The notes beneath the pieces are model-generated. The model searched no databases, had not been told where the DNA came from, and saw only the letters and a list, made by a program, of their open reading frames with translations. A stretch of DNA of 64,000 nt from Gemmataceae bacterium. Lineage in GTDB: Bacteria > Planctomycetota > Planctomycetia > Gemmatales > Gemmataceae. Within the stretch, counting starts at the first letter, position 1. Every line of letters starts with the position of its first letter. The translations under genes were made by a program, and so were the position numbers. The stretch is taken from positions 124,001 to 188,000 of the forward strand of contig JALHPZ010000008.1 of assembly GCA_022842245.1 (NCBI GenBank). The letters are read 5' to 3'. Below, one piece after another: positions 33,050 through 43,370 of the stretch.

Positions 33050-35356
33050 ATGACCATGCCTGTCGAAACCGGAACCGAGACCGCCTGCCCGAACGACGAG
33101 GAGTTGCGCCGGTTGGTGCGCGGCCACCTCACCGACGCCCGGCAAGGCGTGCTCTGCGATCACCTCTGCGGCTGCCCCGAATGTCAGGCTCGGCTCGAAG
33201 AGATTGCGTCCGACGGTGACAAGCTCTTCACCGGCTGCATGAAGGAACTCAAGCGCCCGCCCGTGCCCAAGGAATCCGCCTACTGGAGCGCGATCAGCCA
33301 GGTCGAAGTCAGCATCACCGGCACGCATGTCGATTCCGACGGCGACACGCTGCCGCCGCAGCCGGCCGACCGCAACCTCGACTTCCTCGAACCGACGAAG
33401 ACACCGGGCCGCATCGGCAAGATTGGTCCGTTCGAGGTCATCGAGGAGGTCGGTCGGGGTGGAATGGGCGTTGTCCTTCGCGCGGTGGATGCCTCGCTGA
33501 AGCGTGAAGTCGCGGTCAAGGTTCTCGACCCGGGGCTTTCCAAGCAGTCGGTGGCGCGGGAGCGATTCTGCCGCGAGGCGCAGGCCGCGGCGAAGGTGGC
33601 GCACGAAAACATCGTTGCGGTTCACCAGGTCAGCGGCGAGACTGCCGGCGTGCCCTACATCGTCATGCAGTTGGTGAAGGGCAAGACGCTGGAATCGAAG
33701 TTGAAGGAGAGCGGCAAGCTCTCCGTACCGGAAGTCGTGCAGATCGGCATGCAGGCCGCCGCCGGCCTCGCCGCCGCCCATGAACACGCTCTCATCCATC
33801 GCGACATCAAACCGGCCAACATCCTCATCGAAGACGGCACGAACAAGGTCAAACTCACGGACTTCGGTCTGGCCCGCGCCGAGGAGGACGCCAAGCTCAC
33901 CCGGACCGGATTCGTTGCCGGTACACCCCTTTACATGGCACCGGAGCAGGCTCGTGGCGAAACCGTCGATGTCCGCTCGGACCTTTTCAGCCTCGGTTCG
34001 GTCCTCTACGAATCGCTCACGGGCAAGCCTGCGTTCGACGCCAAGACGCCGCTCATGGTCCTGCGCCGTCTGACCGACGAACACCACGAACCGCTACACG
34101 TGGCCGTGCCCGATGTGCCCGAATGGTTCGAAGACATCATCGACAAGCTTCTCGAAAAAGATCCTTCCAAACGCTACCAGAAGGCCTCGGATCTCGCGGC
34201 CGACCTGAACGCCAAGTGGGAATGCATCAAGGGATTGTCTCAGGAGAAAGTGGAGGCGTGCCCGATCCAACCCTCGCGGATGATCCGCGGCCTGACGCGC
34301 CGAGGGTCCTCCCGCCGGTTGATTGCCGCCCTGGCGGCAATCTTCCTCCTCGGTGTCGGACTCGGCGCATTCGGAGCTTGGGCTGTTCTACCCCGAGGTT
34401 CTGCTCCCCAACCCGATCTCGGTCACAAAGAACTCGCGATGACCTCGCGTCTGACGGGACCGGTCTGGTCGATCTCCTCATCGCGCGACGGCAAGACCGT
34501 CGTCGCGGGCCTCGAAGACGGACAGGTCGTCATTTGGGATGTGGGTAACGGCGGCACCGTCACCAGTTTTCCCGCGCACGAAGGCACCGTCTGGTCGGTG
34601 GACCTCTCCGAAGACGGAGGCATGCTGATCACGTCCAGCGACGATGGAACCGTCAAATACTGGAACATCAGCTCCGGACAGCCCGTTCGAACCATCAACA
34701 ATGACCGTTCGGTCCGTTCGGCGGCCTTGAACCGCTCGCTCGACAAGGTCGTTACCGGCGACCGGGTCGGTGCGGTCCGCTTGTGGAAACTCGCGGACGC
34801 CAAAGTCCCGGTCTTCGACTTCATGCACAAGGGTGTTATCAACGCCGTGGCGTTCGCACACGAGAAGCCGCTCGTGGCTTCGGCCAGTTCCAACAAGACC
34901 GCAGTCTTGTGGAACATCGACGAATCGGTCGAACTCAAGACCGACAAACGTGCCGTGCACAATCTGCGCGGTCACGAAGGGCCAGTCTACAGCGTGGCCT
35001 TCTCGCCCGACGACGAAATTCTGGCGACGGCGAGTTGGGACCACAGCATCATGCTCTGGAATACGTCCACCGGCAAGAAGATCGCTACGATCAAGGACGC
35101 CCACGAAGAAGGAATCTGGTCCATCGCCTTCGCGTGCTGCGGCAAGATACTCGCGACCGCCGGTCAGGACGGACTCGTGAAGATCTGGAACATCGAAAAG
35201 CTTCCGTTGGACGGGAGTGCCGAGAAGGCCGCGCCGATCCTCACGCTGTCCCGCCATCAGGGGACGGTCCACGCGGTCCACTTCACGGCCGACGGCAAAC
35301 ACTTGCTGACGGGCGGCCGCGACGGAACCATTCGCCTCTGGAAACTGAAAGACTGA
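33050..35356 (+). CDS. serine/threonine protein kinase with zinc anti-sigma motif and WD40 repeats
   Basis: A 768-residue membrane kinase. Order: an N-terminal zinc motif H38-x3-C42-x2-C45 (DHLCGCPEC), as in ZAS anti-sigma domains; a kinase domain (about 125-385) with GRGGMG, VAVKV (Lys 157), HRDIKPANIL, DFGLARAEE and APEQARG, all catalytically intact; one membrane span near 423-446; and about seven WD40 repeats (LVWSISSSRDGKT, VYSVAFSPDDEIL, TIRLWKL) that would lie outside the cytoplasm. The upstream sigma factor gene and the anti-sigma motif suggest that this protein senses a signal through its propeller and controls the sigma factor, perhaps by phosphorylation. The stop overlaps the start of the next gene as TGATG. 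Confidence 0.92.
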   Translation: MTMPVETGTETACPNDEELRRLVRGHLTDARQGVLCDHLCGCPECQARLEEIASDGDKLFTGCMKELKRPPVPKESAYWSAISQVEVSITGTHVDSDGDTLPPQPADRNLDFLEPTKTPGRIGKIGPFEVIEEVGRGGMGVVLRAVDASLKREVAVKVLDPGLSKQSVARERFCREAQAAAKVAHENIVAVHQVSGETAGVPYIVMQLVKGKTLESKLKESGKLSVPEVVQIGMQAAAGLAAAHEHALIHRDIKPANILIEDGTNKVKLTDFGLARAEEDAKLTRTGFVAGTPLYMAPEQARGETVDVRSDLFSLGSVLYESLTGKPAFDAKTPLMVLRRLTDEHHEPLHVAVPDVPEWFEDIIDKLLEKDPSKRYQKASDLAADLNAKWECIKGLSQEKVEACPIQPSRMIRGLTRRGSSRRLIAALAAIFLLGVGLGAFGAWAVLPRGSAPQPDLGHKELAMTSRLTGPVWSISSSRDGKTVVAGLEDGQVVIWDVGNGGTVTSFPAHEGTVWSVDLSEDGGMLITSSDDGTVKYWNISSGQPVRTINNDRSVRSAALNRSLDKVVTGDRVGAVRLWKLADAKVPVFDFMHKGVINAVAFAHEKPLVASASSNKTAVLWNIDESVELKTDKRAVHNLRGHEGPVYSVAFSPDDEILATASWDHSIMLWNTSTGKKIATIKDAHEEGIWSIAFACCGKILATAGQDGLVKIWNIEKLPLDGSAEKAAPILTLSRHQGTVHAVHFTADGKHLLTGGRDGTIRLWKLKD

Positions 35357-36282
35357 TGCCCATGAGCTCGCGCTTCGCGGGGCTGATCGCAGCCCCGTTC
35401 ACGCCGTTCCACGCCGACGGTTCCTTGAACCTCGCCCGCATTCCCGACCTGGCCGCCTCACTACGCGATTCACGCGTTGGCGGTGCGTTCGTCTGCGGCA
35501 CCACCGGCGAAAGTGCGTCGTTGACCCAGACGGAACGCAAGGCCGTCGCCGAAGCATGGAAGGCGACCATCGGTTCGCTGAAGATCATCGTGCACGCCGG
35601 GCATACGAGCGCCGCGGAAGCGCGCGACCTAGCCGCCCACGCCGCCGCCATTGGTGCCGCGGGTGTCGCCGTGACGGCCCCCTACTACTTCCGGCCCTCC
35701 GGCCCTGCGGAACTGGTCGACTACCTGGCCGAAGTTGCCTCCGCCGCCCCGTCGTTGCCGTTCTACTATTACGACATACCTTCCACGACCGGCGTTCTGA
35801 TGCCGACCGCCGACGTGCTTCGTCGTGCCATCAAGCGGATCCCGAACTTCGCCGGCGTCAAGTTCTCGAACCCGGACCTGCTCTCGCTGCAGGAGTGCAT
35901 TCAACTCGCAGGCGGGAAATACGAAGCGATGTTCGGCGTGGACGAGTATCTGCTCGCGGCCGTTGTGCTGGGGGCGACCGGCGCCGTGGGCAGCACCTAC
36001 AACTACGCTGCGCCAAACTATCACCGCATGCTGGATGCGCTCCGCGCGGGCGACCTCGACGCCGCTCGCCGGCATCAATTCGCCAGCGCACAACTCGTGC
36101 GGGCGCTCATCGACTTCGGCGGCCTGCGCGCCGGCAAGGCGATCATGGCCATGATCGGCCTGGATTGTGGTCCTGTGCGTACGCCGCTGCGGAAAATGAC
36201 ACCCGACGACGACGCCAAGCTGTTCGACCGTTTGAAGGGACTCGACATCTTCTCCGCACCGCTTCGCGAACCGAAGAAGTAG
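35356..36282 (+). CDS. DHDPS/N-acetylneuraminate lyase family aldolase
   Basis: A 308-residue class I aldolase barrel. The substrate carboxylate motif GTTGES is near residue 46; YYYDIPSTTGV holds the catalytic Tyr (about residue 138); the Schiff-base Lys lies in FAGVKFSNPD (about 168). GVDEYLLAAVVLGATGAVGSTYN in the second half is closer to N-acetylneuraminate lyase than to DapA. It would cleave or form a 2-keto-acid sugar using pyruvate. Its ATG overlaps the kinase stop, which is unusual for a metabolic enzyme and points to one transcript. The stop TAG is part of the left arm of the palindrome at 36279-36353. ATG 35362 is an alternative start. Confidence 0.88.
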   Translation: MPMSSRFAGLIAAPFTPFHADGSLNLARIPDLAASLRDSRVGGAFVCGTTGESASLTQTERKAVAEAWKATIGSLKIIVHAGHTSAAEARDLAAHAAAIGAAGVAVTAPYYFRPSGPAELVDYLAEVASAAPSLPFYYYDIPSTTGVLMPTADVLRRAIKRIPNFAGVKFSNPDLLSLQECIQLAGGKYEAMFGVDEYLLAAVVLGATGAVGSTYNYAAPNYHRMLDALRAGDLDAARRHQFASAQLVRALIDFGGLRAGKAIMAMIGLDCGPVRTPLRKMTPDDDAKLFDRLKGLDIFSAPLREPKK

Positions 36283-36353
36283 GGCGGGTCAAGGCTTTGC
36301 ACCGACCCGCCGAGTTTGCAGGCGGGTCGGCGCAAAGCCTTGACCCGCCCTAC
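36279..36353. repeat. GC-rich palindrome overlapping the stop codon of the aldolase gene
   Basis: Arms 36279-36311 and 36321-36353 pair over 33 bases with a single mismatch around a nine-base loop (GAGTTTGCA). The outer arm starts GTAGGGCGGGTCAAGGC, and its TAG is the aldolase stop codon. It is followed by the convergent subtilase gene. No T-tract is present, so it is more likely a repeat element than a plain terminator, though it could act as one. Confidence 0.85.
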
Positions 36354-36367
36354 AAACAAAATCGCCA

Positions 36368-38704
36368 CTACCACTCTCCGCCGTCCATTCCTTCGCCGAC
36401 CCATACCGCCATCGCCGGTACTGGATCGCACCACTCGGCCTCGACCGTTTCGGCGGCCACCGGCGCGGTCGATTCTTCGAACTTGGCCGGTTCGCTCAAT
36501 TCCGCTTGAGCCGGTATCAGTTCGATCGGGGCTTCCAATTCGAATGCGGACATCAACGCCGTGGCGGGCAAGGCCTCTCCGGAGATCGCTTCGCCATCGC
36601 GCATCCCGAACATCACCACCCGCTGCGTGCCGTTGGTGCCGGTCACGATGAGCGAGAACGCCGTGAGACTGCCGGTGTCCTGCCGGGCCATGTCCTGAAC
36701 GGTGAGGGACCAGGTCCCGCGGGCGTTGAGGCCGTCGAAGGTGGTCAGCGTCGTTTCCGGGCGGTAGGTGCCGGAGAACGGCGCGGCGCCGTTGGCGATC
36801 GACGTGGCGGCTTCGTCGTCGATCGTCGTCGCGTTGAAGTTGTTTGCGCTCCCGCCGCGCCGGTTCACGAGCGTGGACGATTGCCCGCCCGGGCCGACGA
36901 GCCGGATCACGAGATCGCTGTCGTAAGTGTGCGAGATGCTGAACCGCACGTTGACGTCCGCGATCGTGATGTCCTGGTTGATCGCCAATTTCGCGGTCGT
37001 GGTAGTCAGGTCGCGGATCGCGAGAGGCAGCCCGCCGGCCGAGAATGTTTGCGTCGTTGTCGTGACCAGCGTTCGCGTGAGCGTGAATCGGTCGCCGGGG
37101 TTCTCGCCATTCACGCCGTTGGCGTTCTGGTCCATCGGATTGCCGGCGAGGTCGCGGATGTCCGGGCCGAGCACGAGTGTGTAGACGCCGCCGACGGATT
37201 GCGTGGCGAAGGTCAGATCGAACTGCGTGCCGTTTGTGCCCGCCACGGGGGCGACACCGGTGACGGTGAGAGCGCCGCTTGGCCCTGTGAAGCTAACGAT
37301 GTCGCCGGTCGTGAAGGTCGTCGGATTGATCGCTTCGCTGAAAGTGATCCGGGCGCCGGTGAGCGTCGTCGTGCCGTTGAAGGTTCCGGCGGTGACGCGG
37401 GCACCGGCGAGGTCCGTGGGCGGGGGCGGTGGGGGCGATGTCGTGGCGATCAGCGCGCCGACGTTGAGCCGCTTGCCTCCCTGCACGACCGAGGTGAGGC
37501 CCGACACGGTATCGGCCGTGGATTTCAGCAGGTCGATTACCTCGGTCGCCGTCTTGCCGGGGTTGGCGTCCCAGTACAGGGCGATGGCGCCGGCGACGTG
37601 GGGTGCGGCCATCGATGTGCCGCTGAACGTGCTGTAGGTGTTGTTCGGCGTCGTGCTGAGGATGCTCGATCCCGGCGCGGCGATGTCGACGGTGACGTCG
37701 CCGTAGTTCGAGAAGCTCGATCGAGAATCGGTGCTCGTTGTGGAAGCGACGGCGACGACGTTCGCGAGGTTGTAACTGGCCGGATAGCTGGGCGAAACGT
37801 CGATGTCGACGTTCGAGTTCCCGGCCGCGGCGACGAAGATGTGCCCCTTCGCCTGAGCGGCCTGGATGGCGTTGAAAAGCGTACTGCTGTACCCGCCGCC
37901 GCCCCAACTGTTGTTGGACACCTTCGCGCCGCGCGCGACCGCGTAGTTGAGCGCCTCGACGGCGTCGCTGGTGGAACCGCTGCCCGTCGCGGAGAGGAAC
38001 TTGAGGGCCATGATCTTCACGCCCCAGTTCACCCCGGCGACGCCGATGCTGTTGTTGCCAACGGCACCGATGGTGCCGGCGACGTGGGTGCCGTGACCGT
38101 TGTCGTCGAACGGATTGCCGGAATTGGTGCCGATGAAGTTCGCGCCGAAGTAGTCGTCGACGATGCCGTTGCCGTCGTTGTCGATTCCGTCGCCGTTGAT
38201 CTCGCCCGGGTTCCGCCACATATTGGCGGCGAGGTCCGGGTGGTTGTAGTCGACGCCGCTGTCGATGACGGCGACGACGAAGTTGCCGGAACCGGTGGTG
38301 GTGTCCCACGCGGACGGTGCGTTGATCTTCGCCATCCCGAAGAGGCTCGGATACGAGGGGTCGTTCGGGGTGCGTTGGATCTGGATCGTGTGATCGGGTT
38401 CGGCCGCGACGACGCCGGGAAAGCCGGAGTAGTAGGTGATCGCTTCGCCGGACGCGATGCCGGTGTCAAGCGTGACGGCGTAGATGCCGAAACCGACGTG
38501 GCGGACCTCGGAGGCGAACGGTGCGGAGAGGATCGTCGCAGCGGATTCGCCGAGCGTGGTGACGACGTTGATGCGGTCGGCCGGGGATTCGACGATGGCC
38601 AGATTCGCGGCGAAAGGGTCGGCGAATCCGGCGGGGGTGGTCCGGTCTTCGAGGTGCTCGATGGCCAGACGGGTGCGGCGGAGCGCGGACCTGCGGGTGC
38701 GCAT
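36368..38704 (-). CDS. secreted subtilisin-like serine protease with P-domain
   Basis: A 778-residue S8 peptidase. The N-terminus RLAIEHLEDRTTPA is the 'LEDR' surface-protein signal seen in planctomycetes. A propeptide of about 100 residues precedes the catalytic domain with Asp in VAVIDSGVDYNHPD, His in GHGTHVAGT and Ser in GTSMAAPHVAG, all intact. After it come an Ig-like strand-rich region (TDLAGARVTAG, LTGARITFSEAINP) and a proprotein convertase P-domain (ITIADVNVRFSISHTYDSD, LVGPGGQSSTLV, GTWSLTVQDMA). The C-terminal tail is acidic and Pro/Ala/Glu-rich. The mature protein is probably anchored at or beyond the outer membrane. I start at MRTRRSALRRT (38704); 38752 is the upstream alternative. 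Confidence 0.92.
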   Translation of the reverse strand: MRTRRSALRRTRLAIEHLEDRTTPAGFADPFAANLAIVESPADRINVVTTLGESAATILSAPFASEVRHVGFGIYAVTLDTGIASGEAITYYSGFPGVVAAEPDHTIQIQRTPNDPSYPSLFGMAKINAPSAWDTTTGSGNFVVAVIDSGVDYNHPDLAANMWRNPGEINGDGIDNDGNGIVDDYFGANFIGTNSGNPFDDNGHGTHVAGTIGAVGNNSIGVAGVNWGVKIMALKFLSATGSGSTSDAVEALNYAVARGAKVSNNSWGGGGYSSTLFNAIQAAQAKGHIFVAAAGNSNVDIDVSPSYPASYNLANVVAVASTTSTDSRSSFSNYGDVTVDIAAPGSSILSTTPNNTYSTFSGTSMAAPHVAGAIALYWDANPGKTATEVIDLLKSTADTVSGLTSVVQGGKRLNVGALIATTSPPPPPPTDLAGARVTAGTFNGTTTLTGARITFSEAINPTTFTTGDIVSFTGPSGALTVTGVAPVAGTNGTQFDLTFATQSVGGVYTLVLGPDIRDLAGNPMDQNANGVNGENPGDRFTLTRTLVTTTTQTFSAGGLPLAIRDLTTTTAKLAINQDITIADVNVRFSISHTYDSDLVIRLVGPGGQSSTLVNRRGGSANNFNATTIDDEAATSIANGAAPFSGTYRPETTLTTFDGLNARGTWSLTVQDMARQDTGSLTAFSLIVTGTNGTQRVVMFGMRDGEAISGEALPATALMSAFELEAPIELIPAQAELSEPAKFEESTAPVAAETVEAEWCDPVPAMAVWVGEGMDGGEW

Positions 38705-38881
38705 GCGGTCATCCTTCTTGGAACGAGATGGTGGACGAACCGGGCGAGTCAACAGAGCGATTGGTGAGTGAGATAGTAACGGTACGCAGGCCGTTTCGAA
38801 ATGGATTTCGGGCGGTTGGCAAGAAAGAATGGAATTTTCCGCCTGGCTTTACGGTTGCCGCGAGAATTCTCCGATGTCGTG

Positions 38882-40626
<1,745 letters not shown>

Positions 40627-40655
40627 GGGTGCGCTCCCCCTCCACGGCTCCGCCG

Positions 40656-41399
40656 TTACTTCGTCTTTCCCTTCGTCCACGCGAGGTGCACCTTGGCGAC
40701 GTCCCACATGTAGTGGCTGATGACGTATTTCTCCACGGCCGGTGTCAGGTGTTCGATCACCTTCTTGTCGTTCCCCTCGGATTCGTACCAGAGCGCGACG
40801 TAGAGGTGGCCGTAGAAGCGGGCCTCCTTGCCGGCTTCGGACTTCTCGTCCACCTTGTTGGCGGCGGCCATCACGTCCTCCGCCTTCAGCTTGCCGGCGA
40901 ACAGTTTTTGGATCTCCGCCATCGGTACGCGGGGATCCTTTGTCACGTCGATCAATTCCTTCGCAGCTTTCTCCTTGCCGATCACCTTGGCATTGCAGAG
41001 ATAGTGCCACACCGCGTTCTCCACGTCCTGCGGGTTTACGGTCTTGTGGGTCTCGAACTGTTTGACGCCTTCCTTGTGCTTGCCAGCGTAGTAATAGGCG
41101 ATGCCGCGCCGCCAGTGTTCCGGCTCGTGCTTGGGGTTGGCTTTCAGGTAGACATCGAAGTCCGCGATGGCTTCGCTGAACTTTCCGAGCTTCAAATACG
41201 AGTCGCCGCGGCGGTCGAATACGAGAGGTGTATTGCCGTCGGCCTTGATCGACTCGGTGAACGCTTCAACGGCCTTGTCGTGTTCGCGCTTCGCGGCGTG
41301 GGCGACCGCTTTCTGGAACGCGGCCTCGGCGGCCTTTTCGTCCGCTTGCGCCATCGGAACGGACAACGCGATCAGGGTGATGGACATGGCGATGCGCAC
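40656..41399 (-). CDS. secreted TPR-repeat protein
   Basis: A 247-residue protein with a signal peptide (MRIAMSITLIALSVPMAQA). Tetratricopeptide-like repeats follow: AFQKAVAHAAKREHDKAVEA, PLVFDRRGDSYLKLGKFSEA, KHEPEHWRRGIAYYYAGKHK. The rest is Lys/Glu-rich helix. TPR arrays mediate protein-protein contacts, so this is a likely partner of the kinase-SUMF1 protein encoded 29 bases downstream. I chose GTG 41399 because it gives a charged N-terminus and has a GGGGAA site upstream; ATG 41387 lacks both. The start faces the divergent FKBP gene across 92 bases. Confidence 0.82.
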   Translation of the reverse strand: MRIAMSITLIALSVPMAQADEKAAEAAFQKAVAHAAKREHDKAVEAFTESIKADGNTPLVFDRRGDSYLKLGKFSEAIADFDVYLKANPKHEPEHWRRGIAYYYAGKHKEGVKQFETHKTVNPQDVENAVWHYLCNAKVIGKEKAAKELIDVTKDPRVPMAEIQKLFAGKLKAEDVMAAANKVDEKSEAGKEARFYGHLYVALWYESEGNDKKVIEHLTPAVEKYVISHYMWDVAKVHLAWTKGKTK

Positions 41400-41431
41400 G
41401 GCGGGTTCCCCGGAAGATGAACCGCTCCCGG

Positions 41432-41459
41432 AGGACACTCGCCCCCTCGCGGCTACAAT
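41432..41459 (+). promoter_or_regulatory. candidate promoter for the first FKBP gene
   Basis: TACAAT (41454-41459) is a good -10 hexamer, 32 bases before the ATG at 41492. AGGACA (41432-41437), 16 bases upstream, is a weak -35 match. Confidence 0.35.
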
Positions 41460-41491
41460 GGAACGATCCTTATACGCGGAGCAGTCTATCC

Positions 41492-42067
41492 ATGAGCGAT
41501 CGGCCCAACAAGGAACAGATGATGAAGATCGTCGTTCCCGCCCTCGCGATTTCGGTGGCCCTCGTGATCATTGGCCTCTTGATCGGCATGCAAGGGGATA
41601 AAGACGAACCCAAGGCTGGACCGGCCAAACCCAACGCCCCGACAAACGCCGGGGTCTCCGCGCCGGCCGGTAACGACGACGGCATGGTCGACAGCGTCCC
41701 GCCGGCCGATGCGCCCGAATGGAAGGACATCGGCAACGGCCTCAAAATCTGGGACGTCAAGGAAGGCGATGGGGAACCGTGCCGGCCGGGAGCCGACGTG
41801 ACGATGCACTACGCGGGATGGTTGCTCAACGGCACCTTGTTCGACAGCAGCCGCGCCAAGCTCAAACCCGATCGCGGCCAGGCGTTCTCCGCGTCACTCG
41901 CCGGCGGGTTGATCGAAGGCTGGATGAAAGGGGTTCCGGGCATGAAACCGGGTGGCATTCGCCGACTCTACATCCCGTTCCCGATGGCCTACGGCGAAAA
42001 CGGCCGACCCGGCATTCCACCCCGCGCCGACCTGATCTTCGAAGTCAAACTGATTTCTGCCCGATAA
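41492..42067 (+). CDS. membrane-anchored FKBP-type peptidyl-prolyl isomerase
   Basis: A 191-residue protein with an N-terminal membrane anchor (MKIVVPALAISVALVIIGLLIGM), a Pro/Ala-rich linker and one FKBP domain (about residues 75-191). The domain starts WKDIGNGLKIWDVKEGDGE and has VTMHYAGWLLNGTLFDSS, LIEGWMKGVPGMKPGGIRR and PMAYGENG, the active-site aromatic and loop residues of FKBPs. It catalyses cis-trans isomerisation of prolyl bonds in exported proteins. The second FKBP gene starts 27 bases downstream. Confidence 0.92.
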   Translation: MSDRPNKEQMMKIVVPALAISVALVIIGLLIGMQGDKDEPKAGPAKPNAPTNAGVSAPAGNDDGMVDSVPPADAPEWKDIGNGLKIWDVKEGDGEPCRPGADVTMHYAGWLLNGTLFDSSRAKLKPDRGQAFSASLAGGLIEGWMKGVPGMKPGGIRRLYIPFPMAYGENGRPGIPPRADLIFEVKLISAR

Positions 42068-42094
42068 CCGTTGATACCTCCGAGAGGACACTTG

Positions 42095-42901
42095 ATGCTG
42101 CGCACTCTACTGGCGTGCTCCGCGATGCTGATCGCTGGCGCGGCCTTCGCCGAAGACAAAAAGGTCGCCCCGAAACTCCCGCCCCTCGATGCCAAGGAGT
42201 GGAAGGAACTGAAAGACGCTGACGGCCTGAAAATCTGGGACGTGAAGGAAGGCAAGGGCGACGCGACCACGGCCAATGCCCTCGTCACCATCCACTACAC
42301 CGGCTGGTTCACCGACGGTGCGGTATTCGACAGCAGCGTCACACGCGAGAAAAAAGCCACCTTCCCACTCTCGCGGCTGATCCCTGGCTGGCAGAAGGGG
42401 ATTCCCGGCATGAAGCCCGGCGGGGTGCGCCGTCTGCACATTCCGTGGAAGCTCGCATACGGCGAAGACGGCCGGCCGCCGCGCATCCCCGCGAAAGCCG
42501 ATCTGATCTTCGAGATTGAACTGTTTGAAGCGCACAACGTGCCGAAGGCGGACGCGAAGGAATGGAAGGCCGTCGCCGGCGTTGAAGGATTGAAACAGTG
42601 GGACGTGACCGAAGGCAAGGGCAATAGTGCCAAGCCCGATGCCACAGTAACGATTCATTACACCGGATGGACCCTCGACGGAAAAGTGTTCGACTCGAGC
42701 GTTCAGCGGGACGAAAAGGCCGAATTTCCTCTCGGTGATCTGATTCAAGGCTGGCAGAAGGGCATCCCCGGCATGAAACCCGGCGGCGTGCGTTATCTCT
42801 ATATCCCCTGGAATCTGGCCTACGGCGAAGCCGGTAGCCCGCCCACGATTCCCGCGAAGGCCGACCTGATTTTCCGAATCGAACTGTTCGAATCGAAGTA
42901 G
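42095..42901 (+). CDS. periplasmic protein with two FKBP domains
   Basis: A 268-residue protein with a signal peptide (MLRTLLACSAMLIAGAAFA) and two complete FKBP domains, about residues 35-150 and 155-268. Each has the blocks VTIHYTGW, VFDSSV, GWQKGIPGMKPGGVR and LAYGE. The two domains are near copies (WKELKDADGLKIWDVKEGKG against WKAVAGVEGLKQWDVTEGKG), so one arose by internal duplication. A GAGAGGA site supports the start at 42095. It lies in a cluster with the genes at 41492 and 42959. Confidence 0.92.
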   Translation: MLRTLLACSAMLIAGAAFAEDKKVAPKLPPLDAKEWKELKDADGLKIWDVKEGKGDATTANALVTIHYTGWFTDGAVFDSSVTREKKATFPLSRLIPGWQKGIPGMKPGGVRRLHIPWKLAYGEDGRPPRIPAKADLIFEIELFEAHNVPKADAKEWKAVAGVEGLKQWDVTEGKGNSAKPDATVTIHYTGWTLDGKVFDSSVQRDEKAEFPLGDLIQGWQKGIPGMKPGGVRYLYIPWNLAYGEAGSPPTIPAKADLIFRIELFESK

Positions 42902-42914
42902 TTTCTTCATCCCC

Positions 42915-42945
42915 GGTGGGCCACGGAGACACGGCCCGCCCTACC
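42915..42945. repeat. short imperfect inverted repeat between two FKBP genes
   Basis: GGTGGGCC (42915-42922) pairs with GGCCCGCC (42933-42940) with one mismatch, around ACGGAGACAC. The outer CCCGCCCTAC resembles part of the palindrome at 36279-36353, so this may be a decayed copy. Confidence 0.3.
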
Positions 42946-42958
42946 GAAAGTACACGCC

Positions 42959-43315
42959 ATGCAATTTCCAACGATCGACGGCCCCGAGTGGAAGGACATC
43001 GGCGGCGGTCTCAAGCTTTGGGATGTGACCGAAGGCAGCGGTACCGCCGTGCCCGCCGGCGCGACCGTGACCTGCCACTACACCGGCTGGCTTACCGATG
43101 GCACCAAGTTCGACAGCAGCGTCGATCGCGGCCAACCGATCTCGTTCCCGCTCTCTGGCGTCATCGCCGGCTGGCAAAAAGGGATTCCCGGCATGAAGCC
43201 CGGAGGCACCCGCCGGCTTCTGATCCCCGGACCGATGGCCTATGGCGCCCGCGGCATCCCCGGCACGATCCCGCCGAACGCCACCCTGGTCTTCGAAGTC
43301 ACGCTCGTGAAATGA
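42959..43315 (+). CDS. single-domain FKBP-type peptidyl-prolyl isomerase
   Basis: A 118-residue protein, just one FKBP domain with no signal peptide or anchor: it starts MQFPTIDGPEWKDIGGGLKL. It contains VTCHYTGWLTDGTKFDSS, GWQKGIPGMKPGGTRR and PMAYGARGIPGTIPPNATL, and the last is the most canonical FKBP12-like version of the four domains. It would be cytoplasmic, unlike the two preceding paralogues. It starts 57 bases after the double-domain gene and probably arose by tandem duplication with loss of the signal sequence. Confidence 0.9.
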   Translation: MQFPTIDGPEWKDIGGGLKLWDVTEGSGTAVPAGATVTCHYTGWLTDGTKFDSSVDRGQPISFPLSGVIAGWQKGIPGMKPGGTRRLLIPGPMAYGARGIPGTIPPNATLVFEVTLVK

Positions 43316-43370
43316 TCCGCACCGGGCCGGGCTGCATTCGCCGCCCGGCCCCTCCCACGGCCATCGTCCA

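Noticed and set aside
36506-38767. 753-codon plus-strand frame opposite the subtilase
   Set aside because: Composition is typical of an antisense frame of a GC-rich gene; the subtilase triad settles the strand.
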